Shown here: positions 17,003-25,724 of the stretch, piece after piece
Position numbering within the stretch: position 1 is the first letter of the stretch
How the letters are laid out: every line of letters starts with the position of its first letter
Assembly: GCA_903835185.1 (NCBI GenBank)
Contig: CAILLX010000067.1
Coordinates: 58,256 to 122,255, forward strand
Length of the DNA: 64,000 nt
Direction of reading: 5' to 3'
From: an uncultured bacterium
GTDB taxonomy: Bacteria > Cyanobacteriota > Vampirovibrionia > Obscuribacterales > Obscuribacteraceae
Notes under the pieces: model-generated
The model's database searches: none
Seen by the model: the letters and a program-made list of their open reading frames with translations, nothing else
Told to the model about the DNA's origin: nothing
Position numbers and translations under genes: made by a program

Positions 17003-18664
17003 ATGCCGGCAGATGGTAACCTGTTGCCTCGCTACATCCTGATGCAGAAAGCCTTATTAGCTACTATGCATCTGAAAGATGTGCTGGAAGCTGCTGTCGT
17101 GCAGTTTGCTGATCTGACTGGTGGAGCTAAAGTAGCTTTATTCCTGTCAGACAACGAAAGTATGGCCTTTAAACTTATGGCTTCTAAAGGGTATTCTGAC
17201 CCTGCTGTCGAGACTATGAGAGTCTTACCTTTTGCAGCCGAGACTCTTCTTAAGTCTGTAATGCAAAAGAGGTTGCCTTTTAGTATCGGACCAGGAGAGC
17301 CTGCCCCTGATGTCAGTGACGCTATCATGCGGCGTGAACAGTCGACAGTTCAGCTGGCTGTGCCTCTAATAGCTTCCAACCTGCTGGTAGGCGCTCTTCT
17401 TATTGATTCAAATGAGACAGCGATACGCTCCCAGATTGATTTTTATAAAGATGTGGCTGATGTGGTTGCTGCAGTGCTTGCCAACTCCATCCTTTTCGGG
17501 CGGTCTGAGTATGAGCGCGAGCGGCTGGGGACTTTGTATAAAACTTCCTGCGCACTCTCTGGCAGTGTCTTAAGTGTGCCTGAAGTGTTGCAAATAGCTT
17601 CAGATACAGCACTTGTTCTTGGAAACACGCCTAACTGCGCTATTTTGCTTTATGACTCAGCCAAGCGAGGCTTTAATCTAGCTGCTTTTAAAGGTCTGGA
17701 CGGGTCGTCTCTCTCTGATTTTGACCTGTCTGGAGAAGGGACTATTGCCGGGCGAGTGCTGAGCTCAGGCAAAACAGAATATGTGCCTGAAGCTACTGCC
17801 CATATGTACGGGTTGCCACGTAGCGCAGGAGGGAGCATATTGGGGTCTTTGATAGCTCTACCGATGATTCATCATAACGAGCCGACCGGAGTTCTTATGG
17901 TGTTCTCAACTGATGCTCGGGCTTTTCACCGCGAACAGCTTGAACTGCTCGAGTCGCTTGTCGGACAAGTGACAACCGCCTTAAATGTTGCTCTCGCGCA
18001 TGAAAGTGCAGCAGCTCAATCAATTCAAGATGCGCATACTGGTCTTTATAATCGCTGGCACTTTGAAGCTTCTCTTGTCAAAGAGATGGAGCGCAGTCAG
18101 CGTCACAAGCGTGATCTTTCTTTGATGTTGGTTGATGTTGATCATCTCTCACATATTAATGAACATCTGGGGCAGGAGAAAGGTGATGAAGCTATAAGGC
18201 ATGTTGCCCGTCTGATTAAGAGCACTTTAAGAGACATAGATCTCCCCTGCCGCTACGGTGGAGAAGAGTTTGCAGTTCTTCTGCCTGAGACTGTCATTGA
18301 TCATGCTGCTGAAGTGGCTGACCGCCTGCGCAGCCGCATTCGTAGCGAAGCTGTACCAGGAATTGGTATGGTGACAGTATCTATAGGACTTTCGGCTTTT
18401 CCTAAAACAGCACATGATGCTGGCGCGCTGCTCAAGAGCGCCGAGCAGGCTCTTAACGTGGCAAAATTCGAAGGACGTGATCGGATTAAAGTCAGCCTTT
18501 CAGGACAGCCAACAAGCGGACAGATCTCCTGGGAAGAGCTGTCCAGGCAGGCTAAACTTTCTGTCATTAGCGAACGTCAGTCCCGTTTGCGCAGCAAGCT
18601 GGAGGTGGCTCCTGAAATTGCCAGCTGGATGAAGACAAGGCGGACCGGCGAGATTCAGTTGTAA
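17003..18664 (+). CDS. GAF-GAF-GGDEF diguanylate cyclase
   Basis: A 553-residue soluble signalling protein. Two GAF-like sensor domains (about residues 20-165 and 180-335) precede a GGDEF domain. The active site is an intact GGEEF (CRYGGEEFAVLLP). An RxxD inhibitory I-site (RDID) lies exactly five residues before it, so it should make c-di-GMP with product inhibition. A helix of about 60 residues trails the cyclase domain. No membrane segment is visible. The ATG follows a strong AAGGAGG. It stands alone, about 160 bases ahead of groES. Ligands of the GAF domains are unknown. Confidence 0.92.
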   Translation: MPADGNLLPRYILMQKALLATMHLKDVLEAAVVQFADLTGGAKVALFLSDNESMAFKLMASKGYSDPAVETMRVLPFAAETLLKSVMQKRLPFSIGPGEPAPDVSDAIMRREQSTVQLAVPLIASNLLVGALLIDSNETAIRSQIDFYKDVADVVAAVLANSILFGRSEYERERLGTLYKTSCALSGSVLSVPEVLQIASDTALVLGNTPNCAILLYDSAKRGFNLAAFKGLDGSSLSDFDLSGEGTIAGRVLSSGKTEYVPEATAHMYGLPRSAGGSILGSLIALPMIHHNEPTGVLMVFSTDARAFHREQLELLESLVGQVTTALNVALAHESAAAQSIQDAHTGLYNRWHFEASLVKEMERSQRHKRDLSLMLVDVDHLSHINEHLGQEKGDEAIRHVARLIKSTLRDIDLPCRYGGEEFAVLLPETVIDHAAEVADRLRSRIRSEAVPGIGMVTVSIGLSAFPKTAHDAGALLKSAEQALNVAKFEGRDRIKVSLSGQPTSGQISWEELSRQAKLSVISERQSRLRSKLEVAPEIASWMKTRRTGEIQL

Positions 18665-18827
18665 TGGAAAGCTCCAGTAATCCTTAAGAAAAATGGGGAA
18701 ACCTGCCCTAGCAGCGGCTTTGCTCGTTACACTCCTATTTGTAGAAACGTCTGGAGACGGTGGATGCTCATTGCTGACTCGTCCCCAGCGCCCCAATGTA
18801 TCCGTATGAGATTAGGAGGATTCAACC

Positions 18828-19133
18828 TTGGCTACTGCAACAAAGCTAGCATTGAAACCATTGGCCGACCGAGTCGTAGTCAAAAAGCTGGAGGCTGAGG
18901 ACAAGACTGCCGGCGGAATCGTCCTTCCGGATACTGCCAAAGAAAAACCCCAGCAAGGTGAAGTATTGGCAGTAGGGCCCGGTAAGTTTGATGAGAAAGG
19001 CAGCCGTACGCCCATGGAAGTAAAGGTCGGAGATAAGGTTCTCTTTGCTAAGTACTCTGGTACTGAAGTAAAGATGGACGGGATTGAGTACCTGATTTTG
19101 GCAGAACGCGACCTGCTTGCTGTCATAGGCTAA
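18828..19133 (+). CDS. groES: Co-chaperonin GroES
   Basis: 10-kDa lid of the GroEL chaperonin. The 101 residues include [20 protein letters not shown], the mobile loop [22 protein letters not shown] and [15 protein letters not shown] start behind TTAGGAGGA. It is followed 58 bases later by groEL. I searched the 163-base leader for a CIRCE element (TTAGCACTC-N9-GAGTGCTAA) and found none, so heat-shock control by HrcA is not supported by the sequence. Confidence 0.97.
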   Translation: MATATKLALKPLADRVVVKKLEAEDKTAGGIVLPDTAKEKPQQGEVLAVGPGKFDEKGSRTPMEVKVGDKVLFAKYSGTEVKMDGIEYLILAERDLLAVIG

Positions 19134-19191
19134 TCTGGTTTGATTTTTTATTTAAAGGTTGCCCCCAAACAAAGGAGAGGGACGAGGTAAT

Positions 19192-20823
19192 ATGGCAAAG
19201 CAAATAGTTTACGAGGAAGAAGCACGCCGAGCGCTTGAGCGTGGAGTTGATCAAGTAACAAATACAATCAAGATGACATTGGGGCCGGCCGGGCGCAATG
19301 TGGTTCTGGAGAAGAAGTTTGGTGCTCCTCAGATCGTTAATGATGGAGTGACAATAGCTAAAGAGATCGAACTGGCAGACCATCTCGAGAATGCCGGTGC
19401 TCAACTGATTCGTGAAGTTTGCACCAGGACAAATGACACTGCTGGTGATGGTACTACAACAGCTGCAGTTCTTGCTCAAGCCATGATTAAAGAAGGGCTA
19501 CGCAATGTGGCTGCTGGCGCCAATCCGATGGTGCTGCGTCGTGGCATTAACAAGGCTGTCCTTGACGCGATTGAAGAGATCAAGAGGATTGCCAAGCCGG
19601 TTGAAGACAAGATTGCTATTCAGCAAGTAGCCACTATCTCTTCTGGAAACGATGAAGAGATTGGCGCTTTAATTGCTGATGCCATGGACAAAGTCGGCAA
19701 GGATGGAGTTATTACAGTTGAAGAGTCAAAGTCACTCTCTACTGAGCTTGAAGTTGTCGAAGGAATGCAGTTTGACAAAGGTTATGTCTCTGCTTATTTC
19801 GTGACTGACTCAGAAAAGATGGAAGCTTTGCTTGACGAGCCTTTCATCCTTTGTGTAGACAAGAAGGTTAACCTGTTGGCAGACCTGGTACCGGTGCTTG
19901 AGAAAGTTGCCCGTGCTGGACATCCGCTTCTGATCATTGCTGAAGATATTGAAGGCGAGGCGCTGGCTACTTTAGTGGTCAATCACCTGCGTCAAGTCCT
20001 CCGCTGCTGTGCAGTCAAGGCTCCTGGCTTTGGCGACAGAAGAAAAGAGATGCTTAAAGACATCGCTATCTTAACCGGCGGTCAGGTCATCTCTGAAGAA
20101 GCTGGACTCAAGCTTGAGAACGTTACGATGGAGATGCTCGGCAAGGCTCGCCAGGTCCGTGTCAATAAAGATAAGACCACTGTTGTTGCCGGCAAGGAAC
20201 ATACAGCTGATGTGCAAAAGCGTATAACGCTTATCAAGCGGCAGATGGAAGAGACCGATTCCAGCTTCGACAAAGAGAAGCTGCAAGAACGTCTGGCCAA
20301 GCTTTCTGGCGGCGTAGCTGTCATTAAGGTTGGAGCTGCCACTGAGACAGAGCTCAAGGATCGTAAGCTGCGTCTAGAAGATGCACTTAATGCAACTCGG
20401 GCAGCAGTTGAAGAAGGATATGTCCCCGGCGGCGGCACCACAATGCTTAACCTGGTGGTCAAACTTCTGGCTAGCAAAGAGTACAAAGCTCTTTCCGGCG
20501 ACGAGAAGACAGGCTACGACATCGTGGTTAAGTCATTCGAAGCCCCTGTACGCCAGATAGCCGATAATGCTGGCTTGTCTGGTGAAGTGGTAGTCGAGAA
20601 AGTCAAGAATGAGAAAGAAGGGATAGGCTTCAACGCCCAGACTTTCACTTATGTTGATATGACTAAAGAAGGCATCATTGATCCAGCTAAAGTTGAGCGT
20701 TGTGCTCTTCAAAACGCTGCTTCAATTGCTGCAATGTTCCTCACCACTGAAGCTCTCGTAGTGGATGTGCCTGAAGAAAAAAAGATGCAAATGCCGGCCG
20801 GCGCCGGCATGGGTGACTTCTAA
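19192..20823 (+). CDS. groEL: Chaperonin GroEL
   Basis: 60-kDa chaperonin subunit that folds proteins in an ATP-driven double ring. It shows [16 protein letters not shown], the ATP-site [16 protein letters not shown] and the apical-domain core. [10 protein letters not shown] is the signature region. The tail is short ([12 protein letters not shown]) with fewer GGM repeats than E. coli. ATG 19192 ([11 protein letters not shown]) follows AAAGGAGAGGG and matches the family start; the track's 19159 adds 11 spurious residues. A strong terminator follows. Confidence 0.98.
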   Translation: MAKQIVYEEEARRALERGVDQVTNTIKMTLGPAGRNVVLEKKFGAPQIVNDGVTIAKEIELADHLENAGAQLIREVCTRTNDTAGDGTTTAAVLAQAMIKEGLRNVAAGANPMVLRRGINKAVLDAIEEIKRIAKPVEDKIAIQQVATISSGNDEEIGALIADAMDKVGKDGVITVEESKSLSTELEVVEGMQFDKGYVSAYFVTDSEKMEALLDEPFILCVDKKVNLLADLVPVLEKVARAGHPLLIIAEDIEGEALATLVVNHLRQVLRCCAVKAPGFGDRRKEMLKDIAILTGGQVISEEAGLKLENVTMEMLGKARQVRVNKDKTTVVAGKEHTADVQKRITLIKRQMEETDSSFDKEKLQERLAKLSGGVAVIKVGAATETELKDRKLRLEDALNATRAAVEEGYVPGGGTTMLNLVVKLLASKEYKALSGDEKTGYDIVVKSFEAPVRQIADNAGLSGEVVVEKVKNEKEGIGFNAQTFTYVDMTKEGIIDPAKVERCALQNAASIAAMFLTTEALVVDVPEEKKMQMPAGAGMGDF

Positions 20824-20841
20824 GAAGTAACTGAATAAAGT

Positions 20842-20882
20842 GACAGAGCCAGAGATCTCACAGATCTCTGGCTCTGTCTTTG
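20842..20882 (+). terminator. Rho-independent terminator of groESL
   Basis: CAGAGCCAGAGATCT-CAC-AGATCTCTGGCTCTG is a perfect 15-bp hairpin followed by TCTTTG, just after groEL. It may also serve the convergent ruvC. Confidence 0.8.
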
Positions 20883-20893
20883 TGGAGCCTGCC

Positions 20894-21391
20894 TTAAGCG
20901 CTTGTCAGAGGTAGTGTCGAAGCACGGGCGTGGCATACAGCCAGAGCTACAGCATCAGCTGCATCATCAGGCTTGATTATGTTCTCGTGTCCTAAAAGTT
21001 CTGACAACTTATACTGCACCTCTTTTTTGTCGGCTCTGCCGTAGCCGGTCAGAGTGAGCTTAACCTGCATCGGTGTGTACTCTGCCACAGGAACATCGGC
21101 ACTGGCAGCACATTCAAGAATAACTCCACGTGCTTGAGCAACCCCGATTACAGTCTTGGCATTCTTAAAAAAGAAAATTGCTTCAACCGCCATAATGTCA
21201 GGTTTATATCTGGCGATAATGCTGAGTAGATCTTCTCTGATCATCTTCAGACGAGCACCTGCAGGAAGAGTAGGCGGTGTTGATATGATGCCTGCTGCCA
21301 CATATGAATATGTGTCTTTGTCAGGGCAGTCTAATATGCCATAACCCACTGTGGCTGTGCCCGGGTCGATTCCTAAAATGCGCTTGTGCAA
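20894..21391 (-). CDS. ruvC: Holliday junction resolvase RuvC
   Basis: Endonuclease that cuts four-way DNA junctions in recombination, working with RuvAB. The 165 residues hold the RNase H-like fold: first acidic residue in LGIDPGTATVGYG, the second in AVEAIFFFKNAKT, and the C-terminal acidic pair in KPDDAADAVALAVCHA. YTPMQVKLTLTGYGRADKKEV is the usual DNA-binding segment. Length is normal. It is convergent with groEL. ruvA and ruvB are not in the window. Confidence 0.95.
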   Translation of the reverse strand: MHKRILGIDPGTATVGYGILDCPDKDTYSYVAAGIISTPPTLPAGARLKMIREDLLSIIARYKPDIMAVEAIFFFKNAKTVIGVAQARGVILECAASADVPVAEYTPMQVKLTLTGYGRADKKEVQYKLSELLGHENIIKPDDAADAVALAVCHARASTLPLTSA

Positions 21392-21582
21392 CTGCTTGAC
21401 CTTGAGCGAAGTTTCAGTTCAAGTTTAACATTGCCTGGAGCTGCTGCCTGACCTGTGCCTGCGCCGCCATGTGGAAGGAGAACTCAATTGATTAACTGCA
21501 CCTGGTAGGTAATGTGCCTTAACGCCAAGATGTTAAGCTGTGTGCAGCCAGCGGCTGCTGCCAATGGTAATCTGCCTAGGCG

Positions 21583-23187
21583 ATGATGATGGTGATGAAT
21601 ACGAGCAATAGTGCAACTCTCCAGCCTCGAGACAAGGTTCGGGTGCTCGAGCAGCTCCACTGGCTGGACAAGGTGCTGGTGGCGCTCGGGTGTGGTTGTC
21701 TGCTTGGGCTGTCGACTCCAGGTTTTGATCTCTGGTATCTGTCCTGGTTCGGACTGGTACCGGCTCTGGTGCTAATTGCCAGTTGCAAAAGTAAATGGCA
21801 GGCAACTGCCGTCGGTCTTGTCTTCGGTCTTGGCTACCATCTTGTTGCGCTGTGGTGGATTCTTGGACTGTATCCGTTGCCATGGCTCGGAGTTAGTAAT
21901 TGGCTTGCTTTTCAGTCAGTAATCCTTGTCTGGCTGGCAGAGTCGCTCCATCAGAGTATTTTGATGGCTGGGTTTGCTCTCTTTGCTTATGTTTTGCCTA
22001 CGCGGGCAGGATTGCTGCCTCACTATGCCCGTCCTTATTTCCCTTATCTTTTAACTCTGCCTGTGATATGGCTGTTTCTCCATTGGGTTGTAGGACCGGC
22101 AGAATATTTTGCTGGCATGCCGGTTAATCAGCTGGCTTATTCACAAAGCTGCTTCATCGAGCTCATACAGATAGCTAAATTAGGGGGCAGCCAACTGGTC
22201 GAGTGTCTTCTCCTTCTAAGCAACTGTGCTCTGGCTGCTCTTATTATTGAACGTAGCGGCTGGGTGACGCCGCTGGCTGCCCGGGTCGATCCAATTTCGC
22301 CGCGTGTCGGTGCTTTTGTCGATCTGGCTTTGGTGGCAACTCTTATACTTCTGGCAACAGTCTGGGGGGGAAGTGAAGTTGCCGTCAGACCAGCAGGCAT
22401 TACTGCGACAGCAGTGCCTGTAGAGTTAGCTGTGATTCAAGGCAATATTGGCGCTGAAGATGAACTGTCGGGTTTGATGAGTGCTTCTGAAATAGTGCAC
22501 CGTTACACTTCATTGATTGATAAGCTCGGTGTCTCGATTCTTGTCTTACCAGAAGGTGTAGCTAAGACAACAACAGGAGCGCTCTGGGGCGCTCTTCGGA
22601 CAGTTGCAAGGGAGCAGAAGAAGGAGGCGATTGTAGGAACAGTAGAGCCGGTTGAAGGCGGTGCAGTCAATGCTGTGCGCATCATAACCGGCTGTGGGCA
22701 AGAGAATCATGTTTATGTGCAGCGGCGCCTGGTGCCGTTTAACCAGTTTGTTGCTGGCTTGCTGAGTATTATTGGATTACCTAAATCAATCTGGCAGTGC
22801 GCAGGTGGTGGACTGATTTCCACCCGCCAGCTCTCCTGTCCAGCCTCTATCTGGGGCAAAGTTGGGGCGTCTGTTTCAGCAGAGCTGCTCTATCCGCACC
22901 TGGTAGCTGACGAGGTTCGACATGGAGCTTCACTTCTGGTTGCTCTTGTTAATCTCTCCTGGTTCCACAATGCTGGCGTCAACAGGCAAATTGTGGCAGC
23001 TGCTGTCATGAGAGCTGTGGAGAATGGACGTTTTCTGGTTCTGGCAACGAACACTGGTATATCAGCAGTCATTTATCCTTCAGGATTTGTCTCCAGCGCT
23101 TCAGCGCCAGGGCACCCCGGTGTCCTTGTTGACACGGTACAATTCCTTTATCAAAAAACTCCCTTTACAAGAATGTGGTGGTTATGA
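21583..23187 (+). CDS. Apolipoprotein N-acyltransferase (Lnt) homologue lacking catalytic residues
   Basis: A 534-residue inner-membrane protein with the Lnt layout: six or more N-terminal transmembrane helices to about residue 270, then a periplasmic nitrilase-like domain (AVIQGNIGAEDEL onward) and a short C-terminal tail. The catalytic triad of Lnt is Glu-Lys-Cys. Here the Glu is retained (VLPEGVAK). The Lys position in the Y-x-K...LVPFGE motif reads YVQRRLVPFNQ (Lys to Gln, Glu to Gln). The Cys-Tyr-Glu motif reads VSAELLYP (Cys to Ser). Acyl transfer through a thioester therefore looks impossible. It could be a pseudoenzyme or have a changed role. It overlaps the DUF192 gene by 4 bases. 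Confidence 0.8.
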   Translation: MMMVMNTSNSATLQPRDKVRVLEQLHWLDKVLVALGCGCLLGLSTPGFDLWYLSWFGLVPALVLIASCKSKWQATAVGLVFGLGYHLVALWWILGLYPLPWLGVSNWLAFQSVILVWLAESLHQSILMAGFALFAYVLPTRAGLLPHYARPYFPYLLTLPVIWLFLHWVVGPAEYFAGMPVNQLAYSQSCFIELIQIAKLGGSQLVECLLLLSNCALAALIIERSGWVTPLAARVDPISPRVGAFVDLALVATLILLATVWGGSEVAVRPAGITATAVPVELAVIQGNIGAEDELSGLMSASEIVHRYTSLIDKLGVSILVLPEGVAKTTTGALWGALRTVAREQKKEAIVGTVEPVEGGAVNAVRIITGCGQENHVYVQRRLVPFNQFVAGLLSIIGLPKSIWQCAGGGLISTRQLSCPASIWGKVGASVSAELLYPHLVADEVRHGASLLVALVNLSWFHNAGVNRQIVAAAVMRAVENGRFLVLATNTGISAVIYPSGFVSSASAPGHPGVLVDTVQFLYQKTPFTRMWWL

Positions 23188-23654
23188 GTTCAGTCTTGTC
23201 AAAAGCAGTTGTGGTAGGCACATCGTTGTGGATCGCAGTGGTGACCAGCAGCAGTTTGGCGTTTGCTAAAGCACCAGTAGCCAAGATTGGCCATGGCAAT
23301 ATAGTTAAACTTGAGGTGTCCAGCAGCGAAGCCGAAATTACCCGTGGACTAATGTTCAGGACAGCTATGCCTGAAGATAGCGGTATGGTCTTCCTGTTTC
23401 ATCCAGCAAGAGCAGTCAACTTCTGGATGTATCACACTCTCATCCCGCTCGACATGCTTTTTGTCAAAGATGGCAAAGTGGTGAAGCTGTTTGAGCATGT
23501 TGCTCCATGCAAATCAGAGAATCCTCACGACTGTCCTACTTATCCTGCCGGGGCAGGTCTTTCTGTCTCTGAAGTAATTGAGGTCAATAGTGGCTGGGCA
23601 GGCAGACATGGTGTCAAAGAAGGCGACCAGGTCACCTTCGATCTGCCTAATTAA
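23184..23654 (+). CDS. Secreted DUF192 protein
   Basis: A 156-residue exported protein. An N-terminal signal (VVVGTSLWIAVVTSSSLAFA) precedes a DUF192 domain, which begins KLEVSSSEAEITRGLMFRT. The core MVFLFHPARAVNFWMYHTLI is the conserved family motif, ending VIEVNSGWAGRHGVKEGDQV. The biochemical function of the family is not established. The ATG overlaps the stop of the Lnt-like gene (ATGA), so the pair is translationally coupled; GTG 23175 is an alternative start. Confidence 0.85.
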   Translation: MSSVLSKAVVVGTSLWIAVVTSSSLAFAKAPVAKIGHGNIVKLEVSSSEAEITRGLMFRTAMPEDSGMVFLFHPARAVNFWMYHTLIPLDMLFVKDGKVVKLFEHVAPCKSENPHDCPTYPAGAGLSVSEVIEVNSGWAGRHGVKEGDQVTFDLPN

Positions 23655-23711
23655 TTAAAAGCGCCGCAGAGCTCTCAGGATTGATGAGCTTAAGCTACTA
23701 ATCAGTACAGC

Positions 23712-23930
23712 CTAAAGCTGTACAACTCGTGTGACTTCAGGTATAGACTCTTTGAGAGCACGCTCCACGCCCATTTTAAGTGTCATTGTCGAAGCTGGAC
23801 ACATGCTGCAGGCGCCAGTTAGATGGACAAAAACTTCACCATCTTTGACATCAACCAGCTCGATATCTCCGCCGTCGGCTAACAGCATCGGGCGTAGTTT
23901 ATCTAGAATCTCTTGAACTTTCTCTTTCAT
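23712..23930 (-). CDS. NifU C-terminal-like iron-sulfur cluster scaffold
   Basis: A 72-residue stand-alone NifU_C (NfuA-type) domain that carries and delivers Fe-S clusters. It shows [19 protein letters not shown] and the cluster-binding CSMCPAS, followed by [20 protein letters not shown] 23930 with AGAGGAAG upstream is the proper start; the track's 24011 adds 27 residues of low-complexity leader. Such single-domain Nfu proteins are common in cyanobacteria. It is convergent with the DUF192 gene. The 356 bases from its start to the duplicated ORF at 24287 hold nothing else that I can support. Confidence 0.9.
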   Translation of the reverse strand: MKEKVQEILDKLRPMLLADGGDIELVDVKDGEVFVHLTGACSMCPASTMTLKMGVERALKESIPEVTRVVQL

Positions 23931-24284
23931 TGCGCTTCCTCTTTGCTCCCTCAATGAGCCAGCCTCACTTCTGCCGCTGTGTGTGTTGGCAGGACTGTGC
24001 AGCTTTACCATGACAATTGTGACGCTCTGTCCTTAAGGACTGATAAAGGCTAAGCTGGTTTCAAGCTTAAGAGTATATCATTACTACACATTGCTTCTGC
24101 CGGCAGATCAATGGGCTAGTTTGTAAGACAGTCCATATCTGAAGGAGTTAACTGAACGTGCAGCCCAGGCATCGAAGTACAGTGGTCAGACGACCAGGAG
24201 TCGTCCTATCAGGCTGCCAGTGCAGGCAAACGAAGTTGATAGTGCTGTGCGGACACCCTGTCTCGACAGACAGAGGGCGGGGAA

Positions 24285-24387
24285 AGATGCTTAGACAGAC
24301 AAGTAGAATTGCGGCAGCGGAGCAAATAAAAGAGTATGCATCCCAGGCAACATTGCCTGAACAAACAGTGGAGTTGCGGATTCCGAG
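24285..24387 (+). repeat. Direct repeat, copy 1 (103 bp, 129-bp period)
   Basis: Starts AGATG and ends GCGGATTCCGAG. It differs from copy 2 by about six bases (three of them right after the ATG). The period of 129 bases is a multiple of three, so both copies stay in one frame. Confidence 0.9.
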
Positions 24388-24541
24388 AGCATTTGCAGAC
24401 AGATGGTGCTCAGAGATGAGCAGACAGACAAGTAGAATTGCGGCGGCGGAGCAAATAAAAGAGTATGCATCCCAGGCAACATTGTCTGGACAAACAGTGG
24501 AGTTGCGGATTCCGAGGAGGAATCCGCAACGCAACGGGTAG
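24287..24541 (+). CDS. Hypothetical 84-aa protein made of an internal 43-residue duplication
   Basis: From ATG 24287, preceded by GGCGGGGAAAG, the frame gives two near-identical units, each beginning at its own Met. Shared text is RQTSRIAAAEQIKEY... followed by QTVELRIPR, differing only at a Pro-Glu/Ser-Gly pair and the residue after the Met. The hydrophilic, helix-favouring composition looks more protein-like than the overlapping minus-strand ORF, which is its Cys/Leu-rich shadow. The last codons are part of a perfect 12-bp hairpin. It lies 70 bases ahead of gap. It could be a real small gene, or a noncoding repeat in the gap leader that happens to be open. No family recognised. Confidence 0.4.
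   Translation: MLRQTSRIAAAEQIKEYASQATLPEQTVELRIPRAFADRWCSEMSRQTSRIAAAEQIKEYASQATLSGQTVELRIPRRNPQRNG
24414..24516 (+). repeat. Direct repeat, copy 2 (103 bp, 129-bp period)
   Basis: Second copy of the 24285-24387 repeat. Its 3' end forms the left arm of a hairpin that copy 1 lacks. Confidence 0.9.
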
Positions 24542-24580
24542 ACGCGCGGAGGCGCAGCGGATGGAGAGTGCGACATCCGC
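24502..24580 (+). promoter_or_regulatory. Two hairpins in the gap 5' leader
   Basis: GTTGCGGATTCC-GAGGA-GGAATCCGCAAC (24502-24530) is a perfect 12-bp stem with a 5-base loop. GCGGATG-N10-CATCCGC (24557-24580) is a second stem, 20 bases before the gap ribosome-binding site. Neither has a U-run, so leader-mRNA structure or a repeat remnant is more likely than termination. Confidence 0.5.
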
Positions 24581-24611
24581 GCAGCCGGAGCGCTTATAAA
24601 AAGGAGAACAC

Positions 24612-25637
24612 ATGGCAAGAGTAGCAATTAACGGTTTTGGCCGCATCGGCCGCATCGCCCTGAGAGCATTGCTTCAACACCCGATTTCTGGGGTGGAGAT
24701 TGTGGCAATAAATGACCCGCTTCAAGATACCAAGCAGTCTGCTCATTTGCTTAAGTATGATTCCATACTTGGCGAGCTTCCCAACAGAATAAGCCACACA
24801 GAGACAGCGATTATAATTGACGGGAAGGATATTGAGTTTTCACGTGAGAAAGGACCGGACACCTGTCCGTGGGGCAAGCACAAGGTTGACATTGTGCTCG
24901 AGTGCAGTGGTGTCTTTACTGAAGCTGAAAAGGCTAAAGGACACATTTCTGCTGGTGCTAAGAAAGTCATCATATCTTCTCCTGCCAAGGGTGAAGATAT
25001 CACGATTGTAGTTGGCGTCAACGAGAAAAACTATGATCCAGACAAGCATCACATCATATCCAATGCAAGTTGCACGACCAACTGTCTGGCACCGCTCGCT
25101 AAAGTAATTGATGAAGCATTTGGAATTGAAAGTGGTGCAATGACCACTATCCATAGCTACACCGGCGATCAGCGCCTGCTCGATTCAGCTCACAGAGATT
25201 TGCGCAGAGCACGTGCTGCAGCACTGTCGATGGTGCCATCAACAACTGGTGCTGCCAAAGCTCTCGGATTGGTGTTGCCTGGCTTGAAAGGTAAACTGAA
25301 TGGCTTTGCCATGCGCGTACCTACTCCAAATGTCAGCATAGTCGATCTTGTTGTCATAACCAAGAAGGATGTAACAGCCGAAGCTGTTAACAACGCTTTG
25401 AAAGAAGCTGCCAACGGACCGCTCTCCGGCATTCTTGCTGTTAGCGAAGTGCCGCTGGTTTCTTCTGATTACTGTGGCAGCAATATTTCATCAATTGTTG
25501 ATGCTGAGCTGACTATGGTTGTTGGCACCAGACTGCTCAAAGTCCTCGCCTGGTACGACAATGAGTGGGGCTACAGCTGCCGTCTGGTCGAACTGGCTGG
25601 TATGGTTGCCAAGAAATTGGCAGTAGCTAAGGTATAG
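24612..25637 (+). CDS. gap: Glyceraldehyde-3-phosphate dehydrogenase
   Basis: Glycolytic enzyme converting glyceraldehyde-3-phosphate to 1,3-bisphosphoglycerate. The 341 residues carry the Rossmann start [16 protein letters not shown] and the catalytic Cys in [12 protein letters not shown]. They also have [11 protein letters not shown], the phosphate-site [17 protein letters not shown] and [15 protein letters not shown]. The acidic residue in AINDP favours NAD over NADP. ATG start behind AAAAAGGAGA. It is followed by pgk, so the two steps of lower glycolysis are adjacent. The leader contains the duplicated ORF and two hairpins. Confidence 0.97.
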   Translation: MARVAINGFGRIGRIALRALLQHPISGVEIVAINDPLQDTKQSAHLLKYDSILGELPNRISHTETAIIIDGKDIEFSREKGPDTCPWGKHKVDIVLECSGVFTEAEKAKGHISAGAKKVIISSPAKGEDITIVVGVNEKNYDPDKHHIISNASCTTNCLAPLAKVIDEAFGIESGAMTTIHSYTGDQRLLDSAHRDLRRARAAALSMVPSTTGAAKALGLVLPGLKGKLNGFAMRVPTPNVSIVDLVVITKKDVTAEAVNNALKEAANGPLSGILAVSEVPLVSSDYCGSNISSIVDAELTMVVGTRLLKVLAWYDNEWGYSCRLVELAGMVAKKLAVAKV

Positions 25638-25649
25638 TCGGATTATTTT

Positions 25650-25683
25650 TGCTGTCCCAGGCTTATTTAAGCCTGGGACAGCA
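25650..25683. terminator. 16-bp perfect hairpin between gap and pgk
   Basis: TGCTGTCCCAGGCTTA-TT-TAAGCCTGGGACAGCA is a full inverted repeat just after the gap stop. No U-run follows it on the plus strand. It may be an mRNA-stability or processing element that sets gap versus pgk levels, or a weak terminator. Confidence 0.6.
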
Positions 25684-25724
25684 AATCTCAAAATTTTAGT
25701 ATCCTTTGCCAGGAGGCATAGACA

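Noticed and set aside
18665-18827. CIRCE operator ahead of groES
   Set aside because: GCTC-containing segments are present, but no TTAGCACTC-N9-GAGTGCTAA inverted repeat can be built.
24148-24627. 159-residue minus-strand ORF across the repeats
   Set aside because: It is open only because the 129-bp repeat unit happens to lack stops in this frame; its Cys/Leu-rich text looks like the reverse of the plus-strand ORF.
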